Below the pieces are notes generated by a model that ran no database searches, was not told where the DNA came from, and saw only the letters and a program-made list of their open reading frames with translations. Positions 62,017 to 64,000 of a stretch of 64,000 nt of DNA are shown here, in pieces. The stretch is from Microbacterium imperiale (GTDB taxonomy: Bacteria > Actinomycetota > Actinomycetes > Actinomycetales > Microbacteriaceae). The position numbers and the translations under genes are program-made. The stretch spans positions 1,612,001 to 1,676,000 of the forward strand of contig NZ_JAGIOK010000001.1 in NCBI RefSeq assembly GCF_017876655.1, in the 5' to 3' direction. The stretch's first letter is position 1. Each line of letters opens with the position of its first letter.

Positions 62017-64000
62017 TCAGGCCGGTTGGGGCACGGGAACGGGGGTCGTAGGGGCGGGTGCCGGGTGGGGTCGGAACCGGCGCAGCCGGAGGCTATTGGT
62101 CACGACGAACACCGACGACAACGCCATCGCCGCTGCGGCGACGAGAGGATTGAGCAGGCCGGCCATCGCAATCGGGATAGCGGCGACGTTGTACGCGAAC
62201 GCCCAGAACAGGTTGCCCTTGATGGTGCCGAGGGTGCGGCGGGAGAGGCGGATCGCGTCAGCGACGACGGTGAGGTCGCCGGAGACGATGGTGATGTCGC
62301 TGGCGGCAATCGCGGCGTCCGTGCCTCCGCCCATGGCCAGGCCGAGGTCGGCGGCGGCGAGGGCGGCGGCGTCGTTGACGCCGTCACCGACCATCGCGAC
62401 CACGTGCCCGTCGTCCTGAAGCTGGCGGATCACATCAAGCTTTCCAGCAGGAGTGACTTCGGCGTGCACGTCGGGGATGCCGACCTCCGCGGCGATTCGT
62501 GCGGCGGTGGTGGTGTTGTCGCCGGTGAGCAGCACCGGGCGCAAGCCGAGCGCCTGGAAGCGGGCAATCGCGGCGGCGCTGGTCGGCTTCACGGTGTCGG
62601 CCACCCCGATCGCGCCGAGGTACTCCCCATCGCGACCGACCGCGATCGCGGTACAGGTTCGCGCGAGAACATTCAGCTCGGCGGCGGCTTCGGCCTGCGG
62701 GTGGATGCCCCACTGCTCGGCCAGCCAGGACGCCCGGCCCGCAACGACCGCAGCCCCCTCCACGATCCCCTGGACGCCGAACCCGGCGTGCGACACGAAG
62801 CTGTCCGCGTACGCGACCGCCGGGGCGGCAGCGGCGACAGCACGGGCGACCGGGTGCTCAGACCCTGCCTCGACCGCCGCCGCAACACGCAACAGCTCGT
62901 CCCGGGTGACACCTGCCACGGGGCGGACGCTTGTGACGGTCATCTGACCGGTGGTGACCGTGCCGGTCTTGTCGAGCACGATGGTGTTGACTGTGCGGGT
63001 CTGCTCCAGCACTTGCGGTCCGCGGATCAGGATGCCCAGCTGGGAGCCGCGGCCGGTCCCGACCAGCAATGCGGTGGGGGTGGCGAGACCGAGGGCGCAC
63101 GGGCACGCGATGATCAGGGTGGCGACCGCCGCGGTGAAGGCCAGCTCGAGCGAGGCTCCAGCGATTGTCCAGCCGAGGAACGCAGCCACGGCTAGTCCGA
63201 TGACGATGGGAACGAAGACGGCAGAGACGCGGTCAGCGATGCGCTGCACCTTGGCCTTGCCGGTCTGGGCTTCCTCCATCAGCCGGCGCATGCGGGCAAG
63301 CTCCGTGTCCGCCCCGATCCGGGTGATTTCGACGATGAGGCGACCGCCCACGTTCACCGTCGCGCCGACCACACGGGACCCGGCGGTCACTTCGACGGGC
63401 ACCGACTCTCCGGTGAGCATGCTGGCGTCGATCGCGGAGGAACCATCGATCACCAGCCCGTCAGAGGGAACCTTCTCCCCCGGCCTGACAAGCACGGTGT
63501 CTCCGACAGCGAGCTGCGCGACCGGCACCGACCGTTCCCCACCGTCGACGAGCTTTGTGGCATGCTTCGCGCCCATCTCCAGCAGCGCCCGCAGCGCCTC
63601 CGACGATGACTTCTTCGCGTGTGCTTCGGCATAGCGGCCCGCCAGGATGAAGACGGTGACCAGCGCCGCGACTTCCAGATAGATCTCATGTCCGCCGGCC
63701 TGCGGGGTGCCGATCAGGGTGAAAGTCATCGTCATCCCGGGCATGCCTGCCTCGCCAAAGAACAGTGCGTACAGGGACCACCCGAACGCGGCGATCACGC
63801 CGACGCTGATGAGAGTGTCCATGGTCGCCGCGCCGTGACGGGCGTTGACCGCCGCGGCCCGGTGAAAGGGCCACGCCCCCCATACCGCGACCGGGGCGGT
63901 GAGGGTGAGCGCCAGCCACTGCCAGTACTCGAACTGCAACGCCGGGACCATCGACAGCACCGCCACCGGCAACGACAGTGCAGTGCTAATCAGCAGCCGG
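62017..64000 (-). CDS. copA: CPC-type copper ATPase (CopA-like), partial
   Basis: At least 660 residues; the frame remains open past 63972 to the window edge, so the N-terminus (usually with an HMA domain) is missing. Actuator [14 protein letters not shown], metal site [20 protein letters not shown], phosphorylation site [15 protein letters not shown] and [16 protein letters not shown]. The CPC motif is that of Cu(I)-exporting P1B-1 ATPases. It is the first seen gene of the leftward copper cluster. Confidence 0.95.
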   Translation of the reverse strand, partial: RLLISTALSLPVAVLSMVPALQFEYWQWLALTLTAPVAVWGAWPFHRAAAVNARHGAATMDTLISVGVIAAFGWSLYALFFGEAGMPGMTMTFTLIGTPQAGGHEIYLEVAALVTVFILAGRYAEAHAKKSSSEALRALLEMGAKHATKLVDGGERSVPVAQLAVGDTVLVRPGEKVPSDGLVIDGSSAIDASMLTGESVPVEVTAGSRVVGATVNVGGRLIVEITRIGADTELARMRRLMEEAQTGKAKVQRIADRVSAVFVPIVIGLAVAAFLGWTIAGASLELAFTAAVATLIIACPCALGLATPTALLVGTGRGSQLGILIRGPQVLEQTRTVNTIVLDKTGTVTTGQMTVTSVRPVAGVTRDELLRVAAAVEAGSEHPVARAVAAAAPAVAYADSFVSHAGFGVQGIVEGAAVVAGRASWLAEQWGIHPQAEAAAELNVLARTCTAIAVGRDGEYLGAIGVADTVKPTSAAAIARFQALGLRPVLLTGDNTTTAARIAAEVGIPDVHAEVTPAGKLDVIRQLQDDGHVVAMVGDGVNDAAALAAADLGLAMGGGTDAAIAASDITIVSGDLTVVADAIRLSRRTLGTIKGNLFWAFAYNVAAIPIAMAGLLNPLVAAAAMALSSVFVVTNSLRLRRFRPHPAPAPTTPVPVPQPA

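Noticed and set aside
61975..63195. Plus-strand frame opposite copA
   Set aside because: Antisense of a clear P-type ATPase; composition not protein-like.

Overview
This window reads as accessory DNA of a high-GC Gram-positive actinobacterium, most likely a Microbacteriaceae relative (Microbacterium or Leucobacter type). That is an inference from GC content, the low-molecular-weight (mycothiol-type) arsenate reductases, DUF2180 and DUF6153 proteins, and many GTG starts with four-base ATGA/GTGA gene overlaps. No rRNA, tRNA or core housekeeping operon is visible. The window looks like stacked integrated cargo: a tyrosine integrase with excisionase, a serine resolvase plus a fossil of the same resolvase, three full and partial copies of one IS5-type element plus a fourth that carries a passenger gene, IS3 remnants, and many genes cut at element boundaries.

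Layout. 0-5.2 kb: a membrane-anchored PIN-like protein, a resolvase fossil, a small PD-(D/E)xK-like nuclease, an EcsC-like protein, then integrase and excisionase. 5.3-8.7 kb: no convincing gene, dense palindromes, and an array of six GTCGACTG octamers. 8.7-18.6 kb: small and unknown genes, a nuclease/unknown gene pair beside a two-helix membrane protein and two micro-ORFs, decayed small genes, a repeated leader in front of two broken nrdH-like genes, and an AAA ATPase next to a DUF4238-like protein; this is a plausible defence neighbourhood. 18.8-25.3 kb: IS5-type copies, a ferric-reductase-like flavoprotein, an IS unit carrying a thioredoxin-fold gene, and unknown genes.

25.3-39.9 kb is an arsenic island. 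It holds five arsenate-reductase-fold proteins, two of them fused to winged-helix domains, a second free ArsR, a complete pstSCAB phosphate-import operon ending in a pseudo-response regulator, an ArsN-like acetyltransferase, an ArsO-like flavoprotein, a classical cysteine-containing ArsR, an ACR3 arsenite pump and DUF2180. Operators of the form ATAGA-N6-TCTAT lie before arsC, between the divergent arsR genes, and twice before pstS. A second form, ATCGA-N6-TCGAT, lies around the classical arsR and before the pump, where one operator is a hybrid of both. The island therefore appears to couple arsenate sensing to phosphate uptake, arsenate reduction and arsenite export.

41.0-45.8 kb is a reactive-sulfur operon: rhodanese, DUF4395, TauE, persulfide-dioxygenase-like, two zinc-ribbon micro-proteins and thioredoxin, divergent from a CstR-like repressor with two palindromic operators. 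46.9-56 kb holds a P2-type cation ATPase, an SLC13-type transporter, decayed MFS and IS3 pieces, and a TerC gene behind a yybP-ykoY-type manganese riboswitch. 56.5-64 kb is a copper cluster on the minus strand: a beta-propeller lipoprotein, a Csp copper-storage protein, a DUF305 lipoprotein, a DUF6153 protein, a CPH-type (CopB) ATPase and a CPC-type (CopA) ATPase that runs off the window.
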